Source of the DNA: Flavihumibacter solisilvae
Lineage (GTDB): Bacteria > Bacteroidota > Bacteroidia > Chitinophagales > Chitinophagaceae
Direction: 5' to 3'
NCBI RefSeq assembly: GCF_000814475.1
Contig: NZ_JSVC01000033.1
Span: forward strand, 1-33,873
DNA: 33,873 nucleotides
Position 1 is the first letter of the stretch. Every line of letters starts with the position of its first letter. A program made the translations under genes and the position numbers. Below the pieces are notes generated by a model. It was given only the letters and a program-made list of their open reading frames with translations, had not been told where the DNA came from and did no database searches. This document shows, piece after piece, positions 24,303 to 31,115 of this stretch.

Positions 24303-25175
24303 CTAACCATTCAGCTCATTCATGTAGTTCCTCGGCGACATGCCCTTTATCTTCCTGAAGAACTTGTTGAAATTGGAAAGGCTGTTATACCCGCAATCGT
24401 AGGCAAGGCTGGAGACATTTGTTTCTCCTTCGGCAATCAACTTGCAGGCATGGCCGATTCGTACTTCGTTGACAAACTGCACAAAAGTCCTCCTCGTTCG
24501 CTCCTTGAAGTACCGGCAAAAAGCATGTTTGTGCATATTGGCAATAGCTGCTGCCTCTTCGAGCTGTATATCACCTGCGAAATTGCTGAAAACAAATTTG
24601 AAGACCCTGTCCACCCGGTCGTTGTCTTTAGCATGGTAGGAATTGGTATAACCGTTACTTGCAAGGAATTCTACATTCTCAGCCTGCGTCAGTATTTCGA
24701 GAATATTCAGCAAGCTGATGATTTTTGTGATGCCTTCCTGTCCTGGTATGTCAAGCAACAGTTTTGAAATAGCGGTCTTCGTGGTTCCAGAATATTTTAT
24801 TCCCCTTTTTGCAGCTTTGAAAAGCGTTTCAAATTTGCAGGCTGGCCCGAATTGTGATAAAATGCTGAGTACCCGATCAGGGTCAAAAAATAACGTGATC
24901 GATTTTGCATAATCCCTGTCATTATACCAGACGTGAGGCAGGTCGGAACCAAGGAGGGTCAGTTCATCGCTGGTGAAATGTCCCACGCTGTCCCCGATGA
25001 TCCTTTTCCCTTCACTTTCTAACACATAGTTGATCTGGCACTCCTTATGAAAATGGAACTCCGTGGCAAAATACGGGCCGTCCGTGATCCGGGTACAGAA
25101 TACCTGGTTCTCTATGTCCTCTAATATTTTAGCAAAAACCGGCTTCATATTAGCAGTTTTTTTGACAGCAATCAT
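24303..25175 (-). CDS. AraC family transcriptional regulator
   Basis: A 290-aa regulator with an N-terminal cupin-like sensing domain (FATEFHFHKECQINYVLESE; about 25-110) and two C-terminal helix-turn-helix motifs (about 190-290: LEEAAAIANMHKHAFCRYFK and VSSLAYDCGYNSLSNFNKFF followed by KGMSPRNY). The cupin part resembles sugar-sensing AraC proteins. Start may be 25175 or the Met at 25148. Being upstream of and co-oriented with the fucosidase, it is a likely local regulator of glycan use (inference). Confidence 0.93.
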   Translation of the reverse strand: MIAVKKTANMKPVFAKILEDIENQVFCTRITDGPYFATEFHFHKECQINYVLESEGKRIIGDSVGHFTSDELTLLGSDLPHVWYNDRDYAKSITLFFDPDRVLSILSQFGPACKFETLFKAAKRGIKYSGTTKTAISKLLLDIPGQEGITKIISLLNILEILTQAENVEFLASNGYTNSYHAKDNDRVDRVFKFVFSNFAGDIQLEEAAAIANMHKHAFCRYFKERTRRTFVQFVNEVRIGHACKLIAEGETNVSSLAYDCGYNSLSNFNKFFRKIKGMSPRNYMNELNG

Positions 25176-25209
25176 GTATATAGCTAATATAAGGTTTTCC
25201 CGTTTTTTT

Positions 25210-25217
25210 TATATTTG
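25210..25217 (+). promoter_or_regulatory. Candidate -7 element of the barrel gene at 25240
   Basis: TATATTTG, an exact TAnnTTTG match, lies 22 nt before the ATG at 25240 in the 64-nt spacer divergent from the AraC gene. No -33 element is clear. Confidence 0.45.
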
Positions 25218-25239
25218 AATTTGCAACGCTTATCCTTAT

Positions 25240-26016
25240 ATGAAAATAATCCTTGCGGGGTTACTCGCCTCGTTCCTAACCTTTCCTTGTATTGCCTTTA
25301 GCCAGGATGCGACTACATTCATTCCCCGGACTTATTGGGGCATATCCCTTACGCCGCACGTATTGGCGAAAACGAAGTTTACTGGCAATACAGCCAAGTA
25401 CCAGGTCAGCAGTAGTCCACAGTTGGGCGGGGAAGTGTTGATCGATTATCACTACAATTTTGCCAAAGACCTTTCCCTTATTTTTAGTGTTGGCGGTGTA
25501 GCGGTCGGATACAATTTTAAATTTTACATTGACAAGGACTATTTTTCGCCTCCCACTGAAGTTGATATCTATGACAGCCATAACACAGCCCGGGATATTA
25601 ATTTCAATTTGAAGGGACAGGTGGAGCTGCAGAAATATTTTCGGAAGGGTCAAAATAAATCATGGATTATAGCTGCAGGCGGAAGTGTCCTGTATTCACC
25701 GCTGAATCATGAAGAGTACAGTTATTCTGTTTACTTTTCCAATTCTGAAATTTACAATTACCTGAACAGGGACCAGGTTCCCAACAATGATGGCAAGCCC
25801 TGGTTGAATGTACACCTGTCTGCCGGCCGGCAGTGGGAGTTCCGCAAACGCGATGCGCTTCAATGTAAACTGAAAGCAAACTATTCCCCTGTTAAATTTC
25901 TAAAGGGCACTTATGCTTTCGATGTTGGGGCGGAACCGCGGGAGTCTGGAAATTACAGTGTTTCCGGCTCCTATATCGGGTTGTCTTTCTCTTATGTGCG
26001 TTCCGGTCGCCGGTAG
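25240..26016 (+). CDS. Outer-membrane beta-barrel protein
   Basis: A 258-aa protein with a signal peptide (MKIILAGLLASFLTFPCIAFSQ). The mature part shows many amphipathic strands with aromatic ends (LGGEVLIDYHYNF, LSLIFSVGGVAVGYNFKFYI, FNLKGQVELQKYF, WLNVHLSAGRQWEF, YIGLSFSYV), consistent with a 10-strand or similar small barrel. Not similar in detail to the barrel at 16425. Divergent from the AraC regulator and 93 nt upstream of the first transglycosylase gene. Ligand unknown. Confidence 0.8.
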   Translation: MKIILAGLLASFLTFPCIAFSQDATTFIPRTYWGISLTPHVLAKTKFTGNTAKYQVSSSPQLGGEVLIDYHYNFAKDLSLIFSVGGVAVGYNFKFYIDKDYFSPPTEVDIYDSHNTARDINFNLKGQVELQKYFRKGQNKSWIIAAGGSVLYSPLNHEEYSYSVYFSNSEIYNYLNRDQVPNNDGKPWLNVHLSAGRQWEFRKRDALQCKLKANYSPVKFLKGTYAFDVGAEPRESGNYSVSGSYIGLSFSYVRSGRR

Positions 26017-26036
26017 CGTTGTACCGGTTAAATTGG

Positions 26037-26044
26037 TAACTTTA
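26037..26044 (+). promoter_or_regulatory. Possible -7 element of the first MltF-like gene
   Basis: TAACTTTA is one base from TAnnTTTG and lies 66 nt before the ATG. The surrounding GGTAACTTTnAAG is shared with the region before the second MltF-like gene. Confidence 0.3.
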
Positions 26045-26109
26045 AAGGTCTTTTACGACCAAAACCTTCAACCGTAAAATAGTTCGCGCCCGCGCTAAAT
26101 CAATAAACC

Positions 26110-27828
26110 ATGAACGCGGGATCAAATTTCTTACGCCATCTGCGTAATAGTTTGCTGCCAGCTTTGCTCCTGGCATTTGCCTGTAACGAATCGGGCAGGG
26201 GCGGCGATAAAAATGCAGACTCAAATTCCGCTAAGCCTGTCGCCACGCAGACCGCAACACCAGTCGCCAGTCGCGATACTGTAGTCAAACCATCAGACCG
26301 CTTTATCGAAGCAATGGAGAGGCAACACAAACTGTATACTTTCGACTTCGACTCTATGTTGAAACGAAGACTTGTCAGGGTGCTGGTGCCTTATAGCCGT
26401 ACATTGTTCTTCAATGATAAAGGAATTGAGCGGGGCGTTACTGCCGACAATTTCCGCGAGTTCGAGCGGTTCCTCAACCAGAAATATAAAAAGCAACTGG
26501 GCCATATCCCATTGACCGTAATTTTTGTGCCGACGCCTCGCGAGTTGCTATTTGAACATGTGGTGAAAGGCGCGGGCGATATAGCAGCGGGAAATCTCAC
26601 TGCGACTGAAGAAAGGCGGAAGATCGTCGACTTTATGGCGCCGGATGAAATGCGGGTATCGGAACTGGTACTCACGCGGAAGAAGGATGCACCGGTTGTG
26701 GATCTCGCGCAACTGTCAGGTAAAACAGTACATGTCCGCAAGTCGTCGAGTTATTACGAAAGCCTGCAGAAACTTAATGCAAGGTTTGCGGCAAAAGGGC
26801 TGGAGCCGATTAAGCTGGAGATTGTCTCCGACAACCTCGAAGACGAAGACCTGATGGAAATGCTGAATGCAGGCATTCTTTCGGTGATCGTGGTCGACGA
26901 TTGGATGGCGAAGATGTGGGCACAGATCCTTCCTTCGATTGTGGTTAATAAAAATATCGCTGTTGACAGCAGCGGTAAAATCGGTTGTGCATTCCGGAAG
27001 AGAAGTCCGAAACTGGAAGCCGAATTACATGATTATTATTTCAATTACCAGAAAAAACTCGGCACTATATCTTACCGGATGAAACGGTACCATGGAAAAG
27101 TGAAAGAGCTGCAGGATCCAACGAAATCAGGACATGCCAGGCGGTTCGAGGAGATCATGCGCCTGTTCGAGAAGTATGGTAAGAAGTATGAGTTCGACCC
27201 GCTGATGCTGGCCGCACTTGGCTTCCAGGAGTCGAGGCTTAACCAGGATGCAAAGAGCCAGGTTGGAGCAGTCGGCGTAATGCAGGTGATGCCCGCGACC
27301 GGCAGCTCGATGAAGGTCGGTGATGTACACGTGGTGGAGCCCAATATTCATGCCGGCACGAAGTATATTTCATTGCTGATGACGGAATATTTCCAGGATG
27401 CGGACTTTGATGATTTCAACCGGTGCCTTTTCGCGTTCGCCTGTTATAATGCCGGTCCGGGCCGCGTTGCCGGACTCCGAAAGACAGCCGCAGAGCGTGG
27501 ATTGGATCCAGACATCTGGTTGAATAATGTTGAAGTCATCGCCTCAGAAAAGATCGGCCAGGAAACCACAACTTATGTGCGGAACATCACCAAGTATTAT
27601 TATTCCTACAAATTGTTACAGGGTATGGATAAACGTCACGATGAGGCCGCGAGGGATGCGAAGGCTTCCACGGACGCAGGTTCGGATGCTTCGGGTATGA
27701 AAGGAGGTGGATGGAGGCAAACACGGTCTACGGACCGGGTGATTTCACCTGACATAAACCGGATAAGAGATTATATATTTCCCAAATTGGGAACTATTTG
27801 TATATTTGTCGTAAATAAGTTCAGGTGA
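26110..27828 (+). CDS. MltF-like membrane-bound lytic transglycosylase, copy 1
   Basis: A 572-aa lipoprotein (lipobox AFAC, C25) that should cleave the MurNAc-GlcNAc bond of peptidoglycan non-hydrolytically. In order: tether (26-60), a periplasmic-binding-protein-type domain (about 75-330: VLVPYSRTLFFND, GDIAAGNLTATEER, VHVRKSSSYYESL), then an SLT domain (about 350-500) with catalytic E374 in GFQESRLN, GVMQVMPATG, and CYNAGPG. This is the MltF architecture. Compared with copy 2 it has an extra C-terminal tail of about 60 residues. Residues about 557-572 of that tail are encoded by the promoter/operator of the downstream HigBA genes, and its stop overlaps the higB GTG by 4 bp. Confidence 0.93.
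   Translation: MNAGSNFLRHLRNSLLPALLLAFACNESGRGGDKNADSNSAKPVATQTATPVASRDTVVKPSDRFIEAMERQHKLYTFDFDSMLKRRLVRVLVPYSRTLFFNDKGIERGVTADNFREFERFLNQKYKKQLGHIPLTVIFVPTPRELLFEHVVKGAGDIAAGNLTATEERRKIVDFMAPDEMRVSELVLTRKKDAPVVDLAQLSGKTVHVRKSSSYYESLQKLNARFAAKGLEPIKLEIVSDNLEDEDLMEMLNAGILSVIVVDDWMAKMWAQILPSIVVNKNIAVDSSGKIGCAFRKRSPKLEAELHDYYFNYQKKLGTISYRMKRYHGKVKELQDPTKSGHARRFEEIMRLFEKYGKKYEFDPLMLAALGFQESRLNQDAKSQVGAVGVMQVMPATGSSMKVGDVHVVEPNIHAGTKYISLLMTEYFQDADFDDFNRCLFAFACYNAGPGRVAGLRKTAAERGLDPDIWLNNVEVIASEKIGQETTTYVRNITKYYYSYKLLQGMDKRHDEAARDAKASTDAGSDASGMKGGGWRQTRSTDRVISPDINRIRDYIFPKLGTICIFVVNKFR
27779..27793. promoter_or_regulatory. Palindromic HigA operator candidate
   Basis: TTCCCAAATTGGGAA has perfect 7-bp arms around one central base. 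It lies 7 nt upstream of the TATATTTG element and 31 nt before the higB start, where an antitoxin operator is expected. It lies inside the 3' end of the preceding transglycosylase frame. Confidence 0.6.
27801..27808 (+). promoter_or_regulatory. Candidate -7 element of higBA
   Basis: TATATTTG, exact TAnnTTTG match, 16 nt before the GTG start of higB and directly beside the palindrome at 27779-27793. A very short leader is implied. Confidence 0.55.
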
Positions 27829-28118
27829 GAGTTATTGCGAAGAAAGTATTGAGGGACTTTTGGGAAAGGCACTCAGGTTGTGAACAACAGTTAAAAGCCT
27901 GGTATCAGGAAGCGAGTGATGCCATATGGAAAGGGCCAAAAGATATTAAACGGGACTATCCCGGAGCGTCGTTTTTGGCGGATAACCGGGTTGTATTTAA
28001 TATTAAAGGCAATCGTTACCGGCTTATTGTCAGGATCAGTTATTCGTATGGGATGGTATGGATTCGATTTATTGGCACACATGCGGATTATGACAGGATT
28101 GACGCCGCAAAAATTTAA
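27825..28118 (+). CDS. higB: HigB-family mRNA interferase toxin
   Basis: A 97-aa RelE-fold toxin of the E. coli HigB/YgjN type. It opens with RVIAKKVLRDFWERHSGCEQ (K-x-L-x-x-F), has W-x-x-A in the middle, FNIKGNRYRLIVRISYSYGM and the terminal strand IRFIGTHADYDRID, where the family has T-H-x-x-Y-D. Such toxins cut mRNA on the ribosome. GTG is the start, sharing bases with the TGA of the upstream gene (GTGA). The antitoxin gene begins 3 nt downstream, the toxin-first order usual for this family. Confidence 0.92.
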   Translation: MRVIAKKVLRDFWERHSGCEQQLKAWYQEASDAIWKGPKDIKRDYPGASFLADNRVVFNIKGNRYRLIVRISYSYGMVWIRFIGTHADYDRIDAAKI

Positions 28119-28121
28119 GAA

Positions 28122-28481
28122 ATGACAACTATCAAACCTATAAAGACAAAAAAAGATTATGCTGCTGCAATGGCAAGGCTGGAGAAAATATTCGATGCCC
28201 GTCCCGGTACTGCCGAAGGCGATGAATTGGAAATTCTTGGGATATTAATTGAAAAGTACGAGGATGAACATTATCCAATCGATTACCCTGATCCGATAGA
28301 AGCCATCAAATTCAGAATGGAACAGCTCGGCTACAATCAGAATGATCTGGCTGAAGTTGTAGGATTAAAGAGCAGGGCAAGTGAAATTCTCAATAAGAAG
28401 AGAAAGCTGACTTTGGAAATGATCCGTCAATTACATGAAAAGCTTCGTATCCCCACAAGCGTGTTAATCCAGGCTTATTAA
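28122..28481 (+). CDS. higA: HigA-family antitoxin, Xre-type
   Basis: A 119-aa antitoxin. The N-terminal part (IKTKKDYAAAMARLEKIFDA) matches the toxin-binding extension of E. coli HigA-type proteins. The C-terminal helix-turn-helix (about 65-115: EQLGYNQNDLAEVVGLKSRA then SEILNKKRKLTLEMIRQL) binds DNA. It neutralises HigB by complex formation and represses its own promoter (family knowledge); the palindrome at 27779-27793 is the likely site. Tail to tail with the marR-like gene, 38 bp apart. Confidence 0.92.
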   Translation: MTTIKPIKTKKDYAAAMARLEKIFDARPGTAEGDELEILGILIEKYEDEHYPIDYPDPIEAIKFRMEQLGYNQNDLAEVVGLKSRASEILNKKRKLTLEMIRQLHEKLRIPTSVLIQAY

Positions 28482-28519
28482 ATTTAAGGTCAAATTGAAA
28501 GTGATTTCGAAGACGGTAT

Positions 28520-28936
28520 CTATTCACTCAATTTCATCAACAACTCCCGGAACTGGCTGTAATCTTTCTTTCCCAATTTCTGCTCCCAGGTTTTTTCGAA
28601 CTGGTAGTTGATTTCCTGGCCGACTGCTTTCACCTTTTTACCCTTTGCGGTTAGTACAAGCAGCCAGGCGCGCTTATCTGTGGAGTCAGCTTTCTTCTTT
28701 ACATAACCGGCGTCCTCGAGCTGTGCTACTAGCGCGCTCATGCTTTGCTTGGTGATCTTTGCAATGGCAGCAAGCTCGGTAATCCGACTTCCTTCTTCCC
28801 TGGTATGATGGAAGATCCAGCCATGCGAAGGGGAGATGTCAGCAAAACCGCGTTCCTTTAACTGGTCTTCCATATTGAAACGCAATTCATCCCATAAAAT
28901 CCGCAGGTAAGCGCCGGTATTGACGTACTCATTCAT
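28520..28936 (-). CDS. MarR family transcriptional regulator
   Basis: A 138-aa winged-helix repressor. The winged helix is visible as SRITELAAIAKITKQSMSAL followed by VAQLEDAGYVKKKADSTDKR (wing with D-x-R), and flanking helices form the dimer interface. MarR proteins typically repress themselves and a divergent neighbour, released by small phenolic or oxidising ligands. Here the divergent gene encodes a cupin and a symmetric operator lies exactly between the two promoters. Ligand unknown. Confidence 0.93.
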   Translation of the reverse strand: MNEYVNTGAYLRILWDELRFNMEDQLKERGFADISPSHGWIFHHTREEGSRITELAAIAKITKQSMSALVAQLEDAGYVKKKADSTDKRAWLLVLTAKGKKVKAVGQEINYQFEKTWEQKLGKKDYSQFRELLMKLSE

Positions 28937-28967
28937 TATTTTCCTGTTTTAGATAAGCTTCATGGTG

Positions 28968-28995
28968 CAAATATAGTAAGTCTGCCTTACTTTTG
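28968..28995. promoter_or_regulatory. Divergent MarR/cupin promoters with shared operator
   Basis: The inverted repeat AGTAAG-N5-CTTACT (28975-28991) is flanked and overlapped by two -7 elements: TATATTTG on the minus strand (28968-28975), 31 nt before the marR-like ATG, and TACTTTTG on the plus strand (28988-28995), 30 nt before the cupin ATG. A third CTTACT half-site lies at 29008-29013. The symmetry strongly suggests one dimer blocks both promoters. Confidence 0.65.
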
Positions 28996-29025
28996 TAGTC
29001 AGTTAAACTTACTAAATTTAAAGTT

Positions 29026-29499
29026 ATGGAAATGACAGGCTTTTTAAGTAATGGAACACCGGAGAACTCGCGGGCCATTCCCGGTGCATTGTTTCACTTT
29101 CTTGCAGGCGGACAACAGACAAACAATGCGTTTTCGCTTATTTATATTGAAGTGCATAAAGGCAATGAACCTCCTGCCCACACGCACCAGCGGGAAGATG
29201 AGAGTTACTATATTCTTGAAGGCGCCATCAGGTTCTGGATTGGCGATAAGGTCGTTGACGCCAGGGCCGGTGACTTTATTCACCTGCCAAAAAACATTCC
29301 GCACAGGTTTGAAGTGCAGTCTGACTATGTAAAGGAATTGATGTGGATCACGCCATCCGGGCTCGAACAATGGTTCTGGGATAACAGTCTTCCCGCAGCA
29401 GATATGCGTCCTCTTCCCATTATGACTGAGCCACCGGCTCCCGAAATGATCGCTCACTTTGTGAAGTCCTTATCAGAGTATGGTGTTGAAATGGTTTAA
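29026..29499 (+). CDS. Cupin-domain protein
   Basis: A 157-aa single-domain cupin. Motif 1 is visible as PPAHTHQREDESYYILEGAI (two His and a Glu as metal ligands) and motif 2 as GDFIHLPKNIPHRFE (His ligand). Cupins of this shape include quercetin 2,3-dioxygenase-like and storage-type metal enzymes. There is no signal peptide. Expression is probably controlled by the divergent MarR-type repressor, so its substrate may be the ligand of that repressor, plausibly an aromatic compound (inference). Confidence 0.9.
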   Translation: MEMTGFLSNGTPENSRAIPGALFHFLAGGQQTNNAFSLIYIEVHKGNEPPAHTHQREDESYYILEGAIRFWIGDKVVDARAGDFIHLPKNIPHRFEVQSDYVKELMWITPSGLEQWFWDNSLPAADMRPLPIMTEPPAPEMIAHFVKSLSEYGVEMV

Positions 29500-29653
29500 C
29501 AAAGATCCTGCTGGTATAATTATCAAGTGGTGCCGGTAACTGGCCAGTCAGTGCCCCGGCAGGCGCAAACTGGTTAAACAAGATGAACTCACGCATGCCC
29601 GCGAATGTAAATTGCAGGCCCTCATTGATTTTTTAACTACTAAAACCAATGTT

Positions 29654-30442
29654 ATGGACAATCTGATTGTGTGTGTGTTCAATGATCGCGAAAAAGCGAT
29701 GGATGCGTGGGACCAGATCAGTGACCTGGAAACGCTCGATGACCTGGTGATCTTCCGCGAAACCATGTTGCAGAAAACGGAAAGGGGAGACCTGAAACTG
29801 GTCAGCAACGTGAATAATACAAGCGGCTGGAACATGGTAACGGATATGACCATGGGCACGCTGGTAGGCATGCTGGGCGGACCGCTGGGCATGATCGTCG
29901 GTTATGTTGCCGGCACGGCCGTGGGCACCATGGATGAACTGCAGGAAATGGAAGTTTCCGAACAGTTTGCGCTCAACCTGAAAAGCCGGATGAAGAACGG
30001 GACCTGTGCTATTATCCTTGAAGCCTACGAGTTCGACCCGATGATCCTGGATTCCTATATGTCGCGTTACGGTGCGTGGATGAACCGCGAGCCCATCCAT
30101 GAAGTGTATGAACAATACAAACGGGAGCTGGATGCAAAAGAAAACGAAATGATGGCTATCGAGCGGCGCATGAACATGGCTGCCGCCGCATCGGAAAAAG
30201 CGGAGATTCGCCGTGAACTCGACGAGGCGAAAATGATGGTGAACGAAGCCCGAACCCGGCTCCGTGACCGGATCGATGTGCTGACGCGTGAGCTGACCCT
30301 TAAGACTGAAAAGCTGGGCGAGAAAATGCGGTCCGCCAAATCTGATCTGAAGAAGAAACTGGCCATGGAAAAGGATCATATGGAAAGGGCGGGTCGCCGG
30401 CAGAATGAGAAACTGCGCGAACTGCTTGAAACTGCGGTCTAA
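29654..30442 (+). CDS. DUF1269-like protein with C-terminal coiled coil
   Basis: A 262-aa protein starting MDNLIVCVFNDREKAMDAWD, where an alpha/beta opening and the glycine-rich hydrophobic hairpin TLVGMLGGPLGMIVGYVAGTAVG (as two shorter segments, about 76-98) recall DUF1269 membrane-associated proteins. Residues about 155-255 are strongly charged and heptad-patterned (long coiled coil). The open frame starts at 29612, but this Met begins the conserved domain. No signal peptide. Function unknown; related proteins are often linked with stress response. Family assignment is moderate. Confidence 0.7.
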   Translation: MDNLIVCVFNDREKAMDAWDQISDLETLDDLVIFRETMLQKTERGDLKLVSNVNNTSGWNMVTDMTMGTLVGMLGGPLGMIVGYVAGTAVGTMDELQEMEVSEQFALNLKSRMKNGTCAIILEAYEFDPMILDSYMSRYGAWMNREPIHEVYEQYKRELDAKENEMMAIERRMNMAAAASEKAEIRRELDEAKMMVNEARTRLRDRIDVLTRELTLKTEKLGEKMRSAKSDLKKKLAMEKDHMERAGRRQNEKLRELLETAV

Positions 30443-30520
30443 CGGGGCACGAAACCAAAAGGGAGAGAGGGGTTGGATTTCAGGAATTTTGTTTCTATTT
30501 TGCCACCTAAACCTTAACTA

Positions 30521-31066
30521 ATGAAAAAGCTGGTTAGTACGCTTTCCCTCTTTGCTTGTGTGGCAATATTCTCCTTTCTCCCCTTTAGCATGACTTCCTG
30601 CACCAAGGAAACGACCATTATTGAAAAAGATACAATCGTTGAAAAAGACACCGTTATTGTGAAAGACACTATCGTGAGGGTAGATACGGTGGCACCTGTA
30701 AAAGTAAAGGTCAAATTAACCGACTGCAGCTGGAAGATCGACGAGATCAGGTCTGTGCAGAGTAATACCAACTATTATTACAAGCGCGGAGCTAGTTCCG
30801 GTAACACTTTCAATTTCGATAATGAGTATATAAAATTCAACATTGATAAAACCGGTGAGTATTTTGCTGACGGGTACACGTATTCGTTGACATGGGACTA
30901 TTTAGCCAGCGATTCATCACAGGTCCGCTATACTGTCGCTTATCCCAAGCCACTTATTGTGACCTGGGAAAGGATCAAATATTACAAAGACTATATAACC
31001 TACTCAGAATATTATACGAAGGAAGGGATGAATACCCTCTCTACAGTTAAGCGCATCCCGAAATAA
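30521..31066 (+). CDS. Lipoprotein with KDT repeats
   Basis: A 181-aa lipoprotein, lipobox MTSC (C27). Immediately after it come repeats of I-x-x-K-D-T (EKDTIVEKDTVIVKDTIVRV), a spacer likely forming an extended stalk that crosses the periplasm or holds the domain off the membrane. The C-terminal domain (about 65-181) has a lipocalin-like pattern of strands (CSWKIDEIRSV, YIKFNIDKTGEYFADG, YSLTWDYLASDSSQVRYTVA). Preceded closely by DUF1269 and followed by the second MltF-like gene, all on the plus strand. Function unknown. Confidence 0.8.
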   Translation: MKKLVSTLSLFACVAIFSFLPFSMTSCTKETTIIEKDTIVEKDTVIVKDTIVRVDTVAPVKVKVKLTDCSWKIDEIRSVQSNTNYYYKRGASSGNTFNFDNEYIKFNIDKTGEYFADGYTYSLTWDYLASDSSQVRYTVAYPKPLIVTWERIKYYKDYITYSEYYTKEGMNTLSTVKRIPK

Positions 31067-31085
31067 CCCGCCACTGAATAATGGG

Positions 31086-31093
31086 TAACTTTG
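31086..31093 (+). promoter_or_regulatory. Candidate -7 element of the second MltF-like gene
   Basis: TAACTTTG matches TAnnTTTG, 22 nt before the ATG at 31116. The flanks GG and AAG are shared with the equivalent site before copy 1, so it may be a preserved promoter of the duplication. Confidence 0.45.
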
Positions 31094-31115
31094 AAGCTGG
31101 TTAGAAATCCCAGTG

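Noticed and set aside
29633-30379. 248-codon minus-strand frame opposite the DUF1269-like gene
   Set aside because: It mirrors the plus-strand gene, which has the coherent domain and coiled coil; the minus frame is His/Phe-rich antisense sequence.
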